Below are positions 1 through 8,074 of a stretch of DNA of 20,319 nt, one piece after another. Position 1 is the stretch's first letter; each line of letters begins with the position of its first letter. The notes under the pieces are model-generated. The model did no database searches. It saw only the letters and a list, made by a program, of their open reading frames with translations, and was not told the DNA's origin. Source of the DNA: Promethearchaeota archaeon. Its GTDB lineage: Archaea; Asgardarchaeota; Lokiarchaeia; Sigynarchaeales; SOKP01. A program made the position numbers and the translations under genes. The DNA lies in assembly GCA_016839905.1 (NCBI GenBank), contig JAEOTJ010000305.1, positions 1 to 20,319 on the forward strand, read 5' to 3'.

Positions 1-131
1 ATATATTTAATGATTGAAACAGAAAATGATTATTATCTAAATGATCAAAAACATCATTAACAAAGCTATAGCCCTTGAGCGTCATTTTTGTCGGATGAAG
101 ATTAGTTTTGAAGTTCATGAAAAAAATAGGG

Positions 132-140
132 AAAAAAAAA
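132..140 (-). terminator. Oligo-T terminator after the ACT gene
   Basis: A run of nine A on the plus strand reads as T9 on the minus strand, about 20 nt past the stop of the ACT protein. Archaeal RNA polymerase terminates at such tracts without needing a hairpin. Confidence 0.5.
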
Positions 141-160
141 CCTTATTTTCTTATTTCTTA

Positions 161-562
161 TTATTCAGCAAGTTTAAATTCATTATTTTTAAGAAGCTCA
201 ATGGCTTTTTCATTATCATCCATTTTTAATACGACTAATGCCTCTCCTTCAATTAAAGTTGAATATAAATATTCAATATTCAGTTTTTTTTCCCCAAATA
301 ATTTTGAAATTTTATACAAACCCCCAATATTGTCGACGAGTTTTACAGCTATAACATCAGTAGTAGAAAATATATAATCATTTTCTTCTAAAAGTTTTAT
401 TAATTTTTTTAGTTTGTCTACTAAAAGTAATAATAGCCCGTAATCTTCTGTTTCTGCTACGGTCATTGCGCGTATAAATATTTTTTTATCTATAAGTAAT
501 TCAATAAAGTTAGCTAATACTCCTGGGTTATTAGGAAGAAATACAGACACTTGCTTGAACAT
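161..562 (-). CDS. Tandem ACT-domain protein
   Basis: A 133-aa protein made of two consecutive ACT-like units, about residues 1-68 and 69-133. Unit 1 opens with a beta strand followed by the typical NNPGVLANF turn and helix. Unit 2 has the matching DNIGGLYKISKLF turn and helix, then the strand ALVVLKMDD. ACT domains bind small ligands, usually amino acids, and regulate metabolic enzymes. No catalytic domain is attached, so this is probably a stand-alone ligand-sensing subunit. Proteins of this design often lie beside phenylacetate-CoA ligase-type genes in archaea and bacteria; such a partner is not visible and could lie beyond the left edge. The ATG at 562 has a TATA-like box about 24 nt upstream, which suits a leaderless transcript. 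An oligo-T tract follows the stop on the minus strand. The fold is fairly certain; the ligand and partner are unknown. Confidence 0.85.
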   Translation of the reverse strand: MFKQVSVFLPNNPGVLANFIELLIDKKIFIRAMTVAETEDYGLLLLLVDKLKKLIKLLEENDYIFSTTDVIAVKLVDNIGGLYKISKLFGEKKLNIEYLYSTLIEGEALVVLKMDDNEKAIELLKNNEFKLAE

Positions 563-580
563 TTTAAAATGAACCTTAAT

Positions 581-590
581 ATTTATATAA
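581..590 (-). promoter_or_regulatory. TATA box of the ACT gene
   Basis: On the minus strand this reads TTATATAAAT, centred about 24 nt upstream of the ATG at 562. That is the spacing expected for an archaeal leaderless promoter. Confidence 0.5.
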
Positions 591-1162
591 TTTGAATTAA
601 TTTACAATTAAATTAATACTATTATAATAAAAATGTGATCAGTAATAAAAAAATATAACAAATTAGTATAAGAGTATTAATTAATAAGTCGATTAGAATG
701 CTATTCACGTAAGAATTATTATCGCTAATATTTATTAATTGAGGTTATACGAGCTTTCGCTTGTCATTTTTATTTAATTCCGTATTTTTTAAATAATGAA
801 ATAATTTATATCACACTCGCTTGATATTGATATATTTTTTTTTTAAATTTAAGGACTAAATGTTAAGTTTTTTGTAAGAGAGAATTTTCAATTTTTAAAA
901 ACGATTCAATTTTTTATATAGATAATTAATTTTCAAAAGTTATCTTAACTCATACAAAAAATATAACATTAAATCAATTTAAGTGAATTTTAAAAAAAAT
1001 ATTTCTACTTTTTTATAGTAAAAAAAGTTTAAACCTCAACATTAATTTATCTTTGAATTTAATATCTCATCGATTTATATATATATTATTTGGGCTTTTT
1101 TTTTTCAAAATCATCAACAATTTTGCACAAATTCTTTTTTTTTTAATGAATGCCAAACAAAA

Positions 1163-1176
1163 CATATTATAATAAC
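1163..1176 (+). promoter_or_regulatory. TATA box of the methyltransferase gene
   Basis: The sequence CATATTATAATAAC is centred about 27 nt before the ATG at 1196. This fits a leaderless archaeal promoter. Confidence 0.45.
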
Positions 1177-1195
1177 CATATTAAATTATTAATTA

Positions 1196-1960
1196 ATGAA
1201 TAAAAAGCAATTCTATGAAGCCCATAAGAATTTTTCTGAGAGAGGGATATCGGAATATTTCATTTCTCCGGGTATTAAATGCAAATTTGATATTTTAAAG
1301 GAAATCATTGGTGTTAAAAGAAATTTTTTAAATGGAATTGATTTGGGCAGTTCAGGAAACTCTATTCTCTATTTTTTAAACAATATTTTAAGGAAATCCT
1401 TTTTTGACCTCGCTAATCTCCCTTTAAATCAATATCTTAATCATAAATGTTGGTATCCAATATGTGGAGATCTAATAAAATTACCTTATAGGGATGAGAT
1501 ATTTGATTTTATTTGTGCTCTTGATGTATTAGAACACATTAAAGACGATCAATTAGCCGTATCGGAAATTAGTAGAATATTAAAAAAAGAGGGAGTAGTT
1601 ATTATCACAGTTCCTCATGAAATGAAGTTTTACACTCATCAAGATAAATTAATAGGCCATTATCGTAGATATGAGATTAACCAGATTATTTCACTTTTTA
1701 GTGAGTATAATTTAACAAATATTCGAACATTTGGAGTTTATGGCCGATTAATGAAAATTTCTGATATCCAATATTATAATCCTAAGAAAGCAGAAGAGAA
1801 TTTGTCAAGACTGCGTGAGAGATATATCTCAGATCCCGTATTTCGGAAATTTTGGAAAATTTTCAACAAAATAAGCTCAAGAATCATGAAAATAGATGCA
1901 AAATATGGTTCTCTAAAAAAAATGATGAATATTGGATTAATTTTTAAGAAAATTGTATAA
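1196..1960 (+). CDS. Class I SAM-dependent methyltransferase
   Basis: A 254-aa soluble protein with a Rossmann-type methyltransferase core. Motif I is GIDLGSSGN (residues 47-55). An acidic residue lies at the end of strand 2 (D71), GDLIKLPY (91-98) is the post-II region, and DVLEHI (110-115) is the classic motif IV/V of Methyltransf_11 proteins. The next strand is GVVIITVPH (133-141). A GHYRRY stretch (154-159) follows; similar GHxRxY segments occur in methyltransferases associated with cell-surface glycan or lipid genes, but the substrate here is unknown. The C-terminal 60 residues are basic and helical. The gene stands alone, with its own TATA box and an oligo-T terminator 50 nt past the stop. 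The methyltransferase assignment is secure; the pathway is not. Confidence 0.88.
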   Translation: MNKKQFYEAHKNFSERGISEYFISPGIKCKFDILKEIIGVKRNFLNGIDLGSSGNSILYFLNNILRKSFFDLANLPLNQYLNHKCWYPICGDLIKLPYRDEIFDFICALDVLEHIKDDQLAVSEISRILKKEGVVIITVPHEMKFYTHQDKLIGHYRRYEINQIISLFSEYNLTNIRTFGVYGRLMKISDIQYYNPKKAEENLSRLRERYISDPVFRKFWKIFNKISSRIMKIDAKYGSLKKMMNIGLIFKKIV

Positions 1961-2009
1961 TTATAATTTTATCTTTAAATTAAATTATATGATAAGAGAT
2001 ATCTAAATA

Positions 2010-2022
2010 TTTTTTTTTTTTT
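2010..2022 (+). terminator. Oligo-T terminator of the methyltransferase gene
   Basis: A run of 13 T begins 50 nt after the stop of the plus-strand methyltransferase gene. Its last two bases are also part of the stop codon of the convergent zinc-ribbon gene. Confidence 0.55.
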
Positions 2023-2428
2023 ATTTATCTAAGTCTTTTTTCATTTTTTGAAATAAATCTTTATATTCATCTATGTAATTATCATCATTAGTTTCTTCTA
2101 TTTTTTCAATGAGTTCAATAGATTTATTAAGAGCTTGTGCTCTTCTCTTAATATTTTCAAGAAAGAATTCTTTATTAAATGTACCCCTGGTAATTGTTAA
2201 TTGATTCATCATCTCATTTACGGAAGCTCCCATTTTATTTTCAGATTCAATTACATGATTAAGAACTCCAATTTGCAGCTCTCTTTTTCTTTTTTTTAAT
2301 TTTATACAATTATCACATATAAACTCTGAAGGATCATCTCCCTTATTTATCATGAAAGGATTCCCACATCTAGTACATGGTGTAAGTTTAAGCAGTAATT
2401 TTGAATCCTTATCATTAGGGTCTGACAT
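2021..2428 (-). CDS. Small zinc-ribbon protein, function unknown
   Basis: A 135-aa protein. The N-terminal third holds two CxxC knuckles, C18/C21 (PCTRCG) and C38/C41 (CDNC), that should bind one zinc ion in a ribbon. A basic segment KLKKRKRE follows. The remaining 85 residues look entirely alpha-helical, charged and coiled-coil-like, ending in a lysine/aspartate-rich tail. No enzyme motif is visible. The layout (zinc ribbon, basic linker, helices) suggests a nucleic-acid- or protein-binding adaptor, but I do not recognise the family. The ATG at 2428 is the only sensible start. The gene is convergent with the upstream methyltransferase. The TauE-like permease lies 160 bp upstream on the same strand, so an operon with it is unlikely. 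Confidence 0.7.
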   Translation of the reverse strand: MSDPNDKDSKLLLKLTPCTRCGNPFMINKGDDPSEFICDNCIKLKKRKRELQIGVLNHVIESENKMGASVNEMMNQLTITRGTFNKEFFLENIKRRAQALNKSIELIEKIEETNDDNYIDEYKDLFQKMKKDLDK

Positions 2429-2587
2429 ATATCAAATCTTTATTTTTAGTATGTATCTATAATTATAATTCTTTTTAACTAATTTATTTTTAAGCTTTTT
2501 TGTCATTTAATTTTTAGAGAAAAATAATGATACTCTGTTTTATTTCTAAATAGAATGACCATTTCTAGGGATTTAGAATTGTATCAT

Positions 2588-3421
2588 TTAAACCGTCCAA
2601 CCTATTCCGAACATTACTAGTATTAATAATAATCCCGAACAAGTCGCTAAACATGCTAATATTTTCCGGATAATGGTACTATCTATCATCTTACTTAAAT
2701 AGCTGCCGATTTGAGCGCCTATTATTGTGCCAATACTCATAAAGATAGGCCATGATAAGGGACCCGTATAAGTTCCAATTAATAAGTGTATTAAAACTCC
2801 AAAGAAAGCAGTTGAAACCAAGGCAAATTCGCTAGTAGCTGCAGCTTTTTTAGGATCCATTCCAAGAAGAATCATCGAAGTAGTATCAGCAGTCCCTCCA
2901 CCTAATCCAACTAATCCCGTTATCAATCCCCCTGAAAAAGAGCTAAAAGACGCGAGATATATATTATTAATTTCTAATTTTGATTTGGTAGTTTTTTTAT
3001 GATTATCCAAATTTTTATTATTTTCATCCGTAGCTTTTATAAAATTGCTTGTATCTTTCCTAAAAAGCAATATTGCAAGTAAGATTATAATAGATCCACA
3101 AATTCCTGCTAAGATGTTACCTGCAACAAAAATTGTTATAATTCCACCGAATAAAACCCCTGGAATATCCCATATATTATATAATATTGCGATTCTATAA
3201 TTTACCATCTTCTTTTTCATATAACTAATAGAAGAGCTTATAGTAAGCCCCGTCATGCTAAATAAGGAAATTACAATTGCAGATTTTGTATCAAATCCTA
3301 AAATAAAGATGCTTATAGGAATTATTAATATGCCACCTCCAAGTCCAACAATAGAGCATATTGTTCCTATTAATACCCCTAAAATAAGAGCGAGAAACAC
3401 AAATTCTTCTCCGAGCGGCAT
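2588..3421 (-). CDS. TauE/SafE-family membrane permease
   Basis: A 277-aa polytopic membrane protein with about eight hydrophobic segments in two halves. Each half begins with the same glycine-rich signature of the TauE/SafE (DUF81) family: IVGLGGGILIIP near the N-terminus and LVGLGGGTADTT after the middle. A charged cytoplasmic loop rich in K, N and D separates the halves. The family exports or imports sulfite, sulfonates, sulfoacetate or other small organic anions; the substrate cannot be read from sequence. I place the start at the ATG at 3421 (MPLGEEF), because the in-frame TTG at 3436 adds only five residues and a TATA-like box is correctly spaced for 3421. The gene is divergent from the UbiA-type gene across about 200 bp, and no sulfur-metabolism gene is adjacent. 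Confidence 0.88.
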   Translation of the reverse strand: MPLGEEFVFLALILGVLIGTICSIVGLGGGILIIPISIFILGFDTKSAIVISLFSMTGLTISSSISYMKKKMVNYRIAILYNIWDIPGVLFGGIITIFVAGNILAGICGSIIILLAILLFRKDTSNFIKATDENNKNLDNHKKTTKSKLEINNIYLASFSSFSGGLITGLVGLGGGTADTTSMILLGMDPKKAAATSEFALVSTAFFGVLIHLLIGTYTGPLSWPIFMSIGTIIGAQIGSYLSKMIDSTIIRKILACLATCSGLLLILVMFGIGWTV

Positions 3422-3443
3422 CTTATTTTTGATCAAGAAACAA

Positions 3444-3453
3444 GATTAAATAA
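3444..3453 (-). promoter_or_regulatory. TATA box of the TauE-like gene
   Basis: The minus strand reads TTATTTAATC about 28 nt upstream of the ATG at 3421. This supports that start over the TTG at 3436. Confidence 0.35.
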
Positions 3454-3595
3454 CTTTTTGGTCTTATTAGAAAAGTAATAAAATGATTATTTATTCTCGA
3501 CCTCTCTTTTCATTTTGTTTTTTTTTTAGGCTCTTATTATTATAGTAAGTCTATGTTTCTTTTTTTTTTAAAATCTTTTTTTAGATATGACTCCT

Positions 3596-3607
3596 TTTAT
3601 AATTTAA
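3596..3607 (+). promoter_or_regulatory. TATA box of the UbiA-type gene
   Basis: TTTATAATTTAA lies about 34 nt before the ATG at 3636. No other good TATA match sits between it and the gene. Confidence 0.35.
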
Positions 3608-3635
3608 ATTACCTTAATTATTGAATATTATATAA

Positions 3636-4445
3636 ATGTCAAAAAGAATCGACCTCCTTCGGTTAGATTATGTTTTTTCTGTAGTTGTACCAATGCTCAT
3701 TTGTATATACCTAAATAGATTAAATCCCTTTAGACATTTAGATATTCTATTAGGATTCACATTTTTAGCGATTACAGGAAACACGTGGAATGATGTAATT
3801 GATATGAGAGATCCTAATGAAAAAGAAACTTTAGAACGTGTGGAAGGATACCATCCTCGAGAAATATTTACAATTGGACTTATTAGTTTTTTTTTTGGAA
3901 TAACTCTTTTATTACGTACATGTTTAAAATATCCAATTAACGCGATTTTTTTAATAATTACTATTGTAATGGTTCTTTTATATTGCGTGTGGTTGAAACC
4001 TTATCCCATTATCAATCATATTCTATTAGGAGTATCTCATATTGTATTTCCATACTTTATAATAAAAATAGATGCGGGAACGCCAATCTTAAGTAATATT
4101 GAATGGTTACTAATGATTGCATTCTTTATTTTCGCGATAACTGGAGAATATGTACATGAAGTTATAGATGGTGATAGTATAACAAAATATTTAAGTTTAA
4201 AACAATGTCAAAGAGTAATTTTAACCTTATCTGTAATTACTGTAATCTTTGCTATATTTGTATTTATTATTTATCCCGATTATTATTTCATTCCCTTTAT
4301 TATATTGCCCTTGGGGATAATGTTTATCTTCAGAAGACCAACGAAATCTACTAAGGGAGTAAAAGATGTGGGAATTTTATTAGGTAACTTCATGTTATTA
4401 TATTTCATTTGTTTAATTTCACTTCAAATGACTGGAGTAATATAA
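3636..4445 (+). CDS. UbiA-superfamily prenyltransferase
   Basis: A 269-aa integral membrane protein with eight or nine hydrophobic helices. It has both Asp-rich motifs that bind Mg-diphosphate in UbiA enzymes: NDVIDMRD at residues 52-59 (NDxxDxxD) and EVIDGD at 175-180 (equivalent to DxxGD). The first motif is preceded by a GNTW turn, as in many family members. UbiA enzymes move a polyprenyl chain onto an aromatic or lipid acceptor. In archaea the best-known member makes digeranylgeranylglyceryl phosphate, and others act on quinones or tetrapyrroles. This copy stands alone, so its acceptor is unknown, and the motifs are intact enough to expect activity. The ATG at 3636 is the first in frame. 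The gene is convergent with the radical SAM gene, 24 bp away. Confidence 0.8.
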   Translation: MSKRIDLLRLDYVFSVVVPMLICIYLNRLNPFRHLDILLGFTFLAITGNTWNDVIDMRDPNEKETLERVEGYHPREIFTIGLISFFFGITLLLRTCLKYPINAIFLIITIVMVLLYCVWLKPYPIINHILLGVSHIVFPYFIIKIDAGTPILSNIEWLLMIAFFIFAITGEYVHEVIDGDSITKYLSLKQCQRVILTLSVITVIFAIFVFIIYPDYYFIPFIILPLGIMFIFRRPTKSTKGVKDVGILLGNFMLLYFICLISLQMTGVI

Positions 4446-4469
4446 TTCTCCTAACAAGTTTTAGTGTTT

Positions 4470-5522
4470 TCATTGCTTACATATTGGGAATCCACAAAAA
4501 TTACAATTTCCATTACCATCTAAGTTTAATTCTTTAATACCAAAAATAATTCTTTTTATCACGATTTTAGAACATTGTGGACAAGTCGTATGCTCGTATT
4601 TTGCATTAGCTAAGTTTCCAAGATACACATATTTTAAACCAACATGCTTTGCTATTTTGTAAGCATTTTCCAAGAGTTCCCCGGAACTAGGTTTAAAGTA
4701 TCCATATTTATTTGCCTCATAATGAGGAAAGAACCGCGTAATATGGTATGGCGTGAATTCTCCTAACTCTTTTAAGATTCTCTCAGCGATTCCCTTTATA
4801 ATTTCTTTTTCAGAATTTAATTTTGTAATTAATAAAGTTGTAATTTCTACATGAATACCTAATTCTTTAGCCAGTTTTGCATTGCGCCATACTTTTTCTA
4901 CATCAGTTCCACAATATTTTCTGACCATTTCAGCATCGCCTTTTATATCAATATTTATCGCATCTAAACCTTTTTTTATCAATTCTTTTAAAACTTCTTC
5001 AGTCATATATCCATTTGAGACATATGTATTGTATAATCCTTTTTTTTTTGCTAATTTGAAGGCATCCAAGGAGTATTCAAAAAGAAGAGTTGGCTCATTG
5101 AAAGAAATTGACGTTCCTTGACAATGATTTTCCAATGCCATATCTATTAAACTCTCTGGAGATAAATATTCTTTTACTTCATTTATTTTACTCTCTATTA
5201 ACTTAGAGGGATGAGAGAGATGATGATTTTGACACCAAAAACAACTAAAATTACATGAATAAGTACCTATTGTAATTGCCGTAGTCCCTGGGTAGAAGTG
5301 AAAAAGAGGCTTCTTTTCAATAGGATTGAATGATAAGGCAGGAATGCAACCATAGACGATACTATAAACTTTTCCTCCAATATTTTTTCGAGTTTGACAA
5401 TATCCCAATTTTTCTTGCGATAGTTTGCATTTCCTTTCACAGGTTAAACATTGAATAGAATTAGTGCTAATTTTATTTTGAAATTTAGATGCCTTTAGAT
5501 AATTAGGATTGATTATATCCAT
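4470..5522 (-). CDS. amrS: AmmeMemoRadiSam-system radical SAM protein (AmrS-like)
   Basis: A 350-aa radical SAM enzyme. The [4Fe-4S] SAM cluster motif is CNFSCFWC, residues 90-97, with the CxxxCxxC spacing of this family. It is flanked by the GTYSCNFSCFWCQN block that is typical of AmrS/PflA-like proteins. An N-terminal cysteine set (C25, C28, C32, C42) precedes the barrel. The C-terminal 40 residues form a rubredoxin-like or zinc-knuckle region (CPQC ... CNFC ... C). Both extensions match the family widely named AmmeMemoRadiSam system radical SAM enzyme. Usual partners are an AMMECR1 protein and a MEMO protein, and neither is in this window. A 77-aa gene lies 28 nt upstream on the same strand and may be co-transcribed. 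The family's substrate is not firmly established. The symbol rests on the motif pattern only. Confidence 0.85.
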   Translation of the reverse strand: MDIINPNYLKASKFQNKISTNSIQCLTCERKCKLSQEKLGYCQTRKNIGGKVYSIVYGCIPALSFNPIEKKPLFHFYPGTTAITIGTYSCNFSCFWCQNHHLSHPSKLIESKINEVKEYLSPESLIDMALENHCQGTSISFNEPTLLFEYSLDAFKLAKKKGLYNTYVSNGYMTEEVLKELIKKGLDAINIDIKGDAEMVRKYCGTDVEKVWRNAKLAKELGIHVEITTLLITKLNSEKEIIKGIAERILKELGEFTPYHITRFFPHYEANKYGYFKPSSGELLENAYKIAKHVGLKYVYLGNLANAKYEHTTCPQCSKIVIKRIIFGIKELNLDGNGNCNFCGFPICKQ

Positions 5523-5550
5523 ATCGATTTTTTTTAATTGAATCGATTTA

Positions 5551-5784
5551 TTATATTATTTCTTTATAGACTACAGCCTCAACGGGCAAATAACGTTTTA
5601 AATAATCTAAAACTTTTTCCTCGTCTGGAAGTGGAATATTTCTTATCATGAATTCATATTTTTTTCCTGGTTCAGTCTTCCATTCAAAATCATTACGAAT
5701 ATAAGGTTTTAATTCTTTAAATTTTATATTAGGATCTAACATATATTCTTCAATTAATTTTTCTATATCTTGGACAGAAACCAT
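5551..5784 (-). CDS. Small conserved-looking hypothetical protein
   Basis: A 77-aa soluble acidic/basic protein with no motif I recognise. It starts with a helix (DIEKLIEEYM) and has a central segment rich in charged and aromatic residues with WKTEPGKKYEFMIRN. It then continues PLPDEEKVLDYLKRYLPVEAVVYKEII, which looks like a helix followed by a strand. I prefer the ATG at 5784 (MVSVQDIEKL) to the in-frame GTG at 5799, which would add five residues. It ends 28 nt before the radical SAM gene on the same strand, so a two-gene operon is plausible. The codon pattern and charge distribution look coding rather than random. Confidence 0.6.
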   Translation of the reverse strand: MVSVQDIEKLIEEYMLDPNIKFKELKPYIRNDFEWKTEPGKKYEFMIRNIPLPDEEKVLDYLKRYLPVEAVVYKEII

Positions 5785-5900
5785 TTTAACTTTACACACT
5801 CTATTAATTAATATATTTCATAATGAATATTCTATTTTTTATTTTTAGTATTTATTAAAATTTGAATATTTGAAAATTAAATTTATAGTAATGAATTCTA

Positions 5901-6737
5901 ATGAGGGAATTCTTCGCGAAAGTAAACGGAATTAATATATGTTATGATGTTCATGGTAAAGGTTATCCCCTTTTATTAATCCATGGCTTTGGGTCGAAAA
6001 AAGAGTCTTTTATGTTTCAAGTAGGAGCATTATCGAAAAAATTTAAAGTAATTCGAATTGATAATCGTGGAGCGGGAAAATCAGACCGTCCTAATGAACC
6101 ATATAATATTGATATTATAGTTAAGGATATTAAAGAGTTAATGGATCATCTTAAGATTGAAAGGGCTCATATTCTCGGTTATTCATTAGGAGGAATGATA
6201 GTTCAACAATTTGCATTAAATTATTCTCATAAAATTGAAAAACTTATACTAATTAATACATTACCTTACAATCTTCTTGATGATTCTGCTCTTGATAATT
6301 ATGTAAATATTAGAATTAAAAAATATAAAACTAGCTTAAAAGATCCAGTTAAGGCTTTTTTTGATAATGCCTCTCTAGGATATACATTTAAATTTAGAAA
6401 ATGGATGCAAGAAAATCCTAAAAGAAAAATTCATGGAATATTTTCTGCTGAAGATATAATTAATATTGGCCTAAAAAATGCTGCAACTCCACAAGATATC
6501 TTAAATCAAAAGTATTCATTGAAGAATTTTAATGTTCTTGACAAACTGCATAATATTAAAAATGAGACATTAATTATCTGCGCTTCTCGAGATAAAATAA
6601 CTCCTAAATCTATTAATTATGAAATTCATGAAGCAATTTCAGGAAGTAAATTCATTACAGTTAATAAAGCAGGTCATTTTTCAACCATAGAAAGAGCTCC
6701 GGAAATAAATCAATATATTTTAGACTTTTTATTATAA
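5901..6737 (+). CDS. Alpha/beta-hydrolase fold esterase/lipase-like protein
   Basis: A 278-aa cytoplasmic alpha/beta hydrolase with a complete catalytic apparatus. The oxyanion-hole strand-loop is LLLIHGFG (residues 25-31), followed by DNRGAGKSDRP (54-64). The nucleophile elbow is GYSLGG with Ser95. The acid is probably Asp231 (CASRDKIT) and the base His259 (KAGHFSTIE). Size and order match the MhpC/haloperoxidase-like family of small esterases and C-C hydrolases. The substrate is unknown because a cap region (about 125-205) decides it. The ATG at 5901 is used; a second ATG at 5891 is out of frame. The gene heads a plus-strand run with the MFS transporter, but an oligo-T tract separates the two. 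Confidence 0.88.
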   Translation: MREFFAKVNGINICYDVHGKGYPLLLIHGFGSKKESFMFQVGALSKKFKVIRIDNRGAGKSDRPNEPYNIDIIVKDIKELMDHLKIERAHILGYSLGGMIVQQFALNYSHKIEKLILINTLPYNLLDDSALDNYVNIRIKKYKTSLKDPVKAFFDNASLGYTFKFRKWMQENPKRKIHGIFSAEDIINIGLKNAATPQDILNQKYSLKNFNVLDKLHNIKNETLIICASRDKITPKSINYEIHEAISGSKFITVNKAGHFSTIERAPEINQYILDFLL

Positions 6738-6750
6738 TTTCTATCCATTA

Positions 6751-6777
6751 ACTTATTAAAATTTCATTCTTTTTTTT
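6751..6777 (+). promoter_or_regulatory. Possible terminator plus promoter between hydrolase and MFS genes
   Basis: A TATA-like CTTATTAAAATTT (about 6752-6764) lies 30 nt before the MFS start, and a T8 tract (6770-6777) follows it. The tract could end the hydrolase transcript while the TATA box starts a separate MFS transcript. Both signals are weak in DNA this AT-rich. Confidence 0.25.
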
Positions 6778-6786
6778 GAATTAAAA

Positions 6787-8046
6787 TTGAATGATAAAGC
6801 AAGATTTCATAATAATAAGACGGAAAAAAGGGGATATCCAGAATTAATACCCCTCTGGATTGCTGTTTTTATTGACATTCTCGGATTTTATATCATAATT
6901 CCTTTTCTGCCAACATTTATTAAAATATATAATACTACTCCTTTAATGATAGGTCTATTATTGGCAACAAACGCTATTTTTACATTTATATCTGCGCCAA
7001 TATGGGGAAAATTAAGTGATAAATTTGGAAGAAAGCCTATTCTTATTATTTCCCAGATGGGGACTTTATCAGCTTTTTTGATCTTGGCTTTTTCAAATTC
7101 TTTAGAATTACTTTTTCTTTCCCGTGTTGTGGATGGCATATTTGGAGGCAATTTTCCCATTGTTAAAGCAATTATAAGTGATAGCGTTCCTCCGAAGGAT
7201 CGAGGTCTTCAGATGACAAATATGGGCGTAGTTCATACTCTTGCAGGGCTTATTGGTCCTGGATTAGGTGGTATCTTATCAATCTTCAAACCTTTTGGTC
7301 CTAATTTTCCTATAGCTGCACCTGGCTTGGCTGCGGCAGGATTATCATTATCAACAATAATCATAACTCTAATTTTCGTTCAAGAATCTTGGCCAAAAAT
7401 TAAGCGTCAGAGAATGGATAAAGAAATAAAAATAAAAATTAAGTTAAAAGAAAATAAAGATACATCTTATTTATTAACTCTATACGTATTCCATGCTATT
7501 TCTTTTACGACTTATGTAACTACACTTACAATATTTATTGCATTAGTATTTGGGTTTGATGCAATTGGTGTAGCATTATTACTAACAATTTCAGGAATAA
7601 CCAGAGCAATAGTTCGATTTACATTATTTAAACCTACTGTAAAATTATTAGGAGAAGATAAAATGACAAAATTGGGACTATTTATCATTGTTATAACCTT
7701 TTTCTTGGCTGGATTTGTCCGTGATGTTCTCTCATTCGTAATTTTGATATGTTTCGTAAGTTATGGAGTCTCTTGCTCGAGAGGTCTTTTAATAAGCAAA
7801 ATAACTCAATCAGTTACGCCAAAAGAAATGGGAAAAATCAATGGTTATACAACAGCAATTGATAGCTTAGCACAAATTGGCGGACCCTTAGTTGGAACTT
7901 TTATATTAACAGCATACTCACCAGAATTATGGGGCTTGGTAATTAGTATCGCTGCTTTAATAGCATTCATAATGATTTTTAAAGAAATAACCCCCTTAAT
8001 GGGAAAAGAACACTTGGAAAAAGATGATCTTGAGAAGAAGAATTAA
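6787..8046 (+). CDS. MFS transporter, drug:H+ antiporter type
   Basis: A 419-aa major facilitator with about 12 membrane helices and a basic central loop (residues about 205-230, many K/R) between its two halves. Motif A is GKLSDKFGRKP at 74-84. RVVDGIFGG (113-121) matches the motif B region. AGLIGPGLGGIL is the antiporter motif C (GxxxGPxxGG) that marks proton-coupled drug exporters of the TetA/DHA1 kind. The start is a TTG codon at 6787. No in-frame ATG precedes the first helix, and an in-frame stop lies 28 nt upstream. The next ATG in frame is inside the second helix region, so TTG is the best choice. It is followed after 28 nt by a membrane acyltransferase gene, so the two are probably co-transcribed. 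The substrate is unknown. Confidence 0.88.
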   Translation: MNDKARFHNNKTEKRGYPELIPLWIAVFIDILGFYIIIPFLPTFIKIYNTTPLMIGLLLATNAIFTFISAPIWGKLSDKFGRKPILIISQMGTLSAFLILAFSNSLELLFLSRVVDGIFGGNFPIVKAIISDSVPPKDRGLQMTNMGVVHTLAGLIGPGLGGILSIFKPFGPNFPIAAPGLAAAGLSLSTIIITLIFVQESWPKIKRQRMDKEIKIKIKLKENKDTSYLLTLYVFHAISFTTYVTTLTIFIALVFGFDAIGVALLLTISGITRAIVRFTLFKPTVKLLGEDKMTKLGLFIIVITFFLAGFVRDVLSFVILICFVSYGVSCSRGLLISKITQSVTPKEMGKINGYTTAIDSLAQIGGPLVGTFILTAYSPELWGLVISIAALIAFIMIFKEITPLMGKEHLEKDDLEKKN

Positions 8047-8074
8047 ATAATAAATCTTCAATATTAATATTATT

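Larger units (their letters stand above)
563..1195. other. Gene-free AT-rich gap
   Basis: No ORF with coding character is visible in these 633 bases. The left end carries the ACT promoter and the right end the methyltransferase promoter. The plus strand has three T10 tracts (835-844, 1096-1105, 1135-1144). An imperfect 18-nt inverted repeat (16 of 18 positions) joins 859-876 and 953-970, but repeats of this quality are not rare in DNA this AT-rich. A small plus-strand noncoding transcript is possible but unproven. Confidence 0.4.

Noticed and set aside
85..94. TTTTTGTCGG as a further copy of the family B element
   Set aside because: Only the 10-bp end matches; no CCGACA partner lies 40 bp away, so it is recorded only as an echo.
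108..377. Plus-strand ORF overlapping the ACT gene
   Set aside because: Serine/isoleucine-rich shadow translation of the antisense strand; the minus-strand frame has the clear ACT pattern.
859..970. Long inverted repeat as a transposon end or MITE
   Set aside because: Only 16 of 18 AT-rich positions pair, no target-site duplication is visible and no transposase is nearby.
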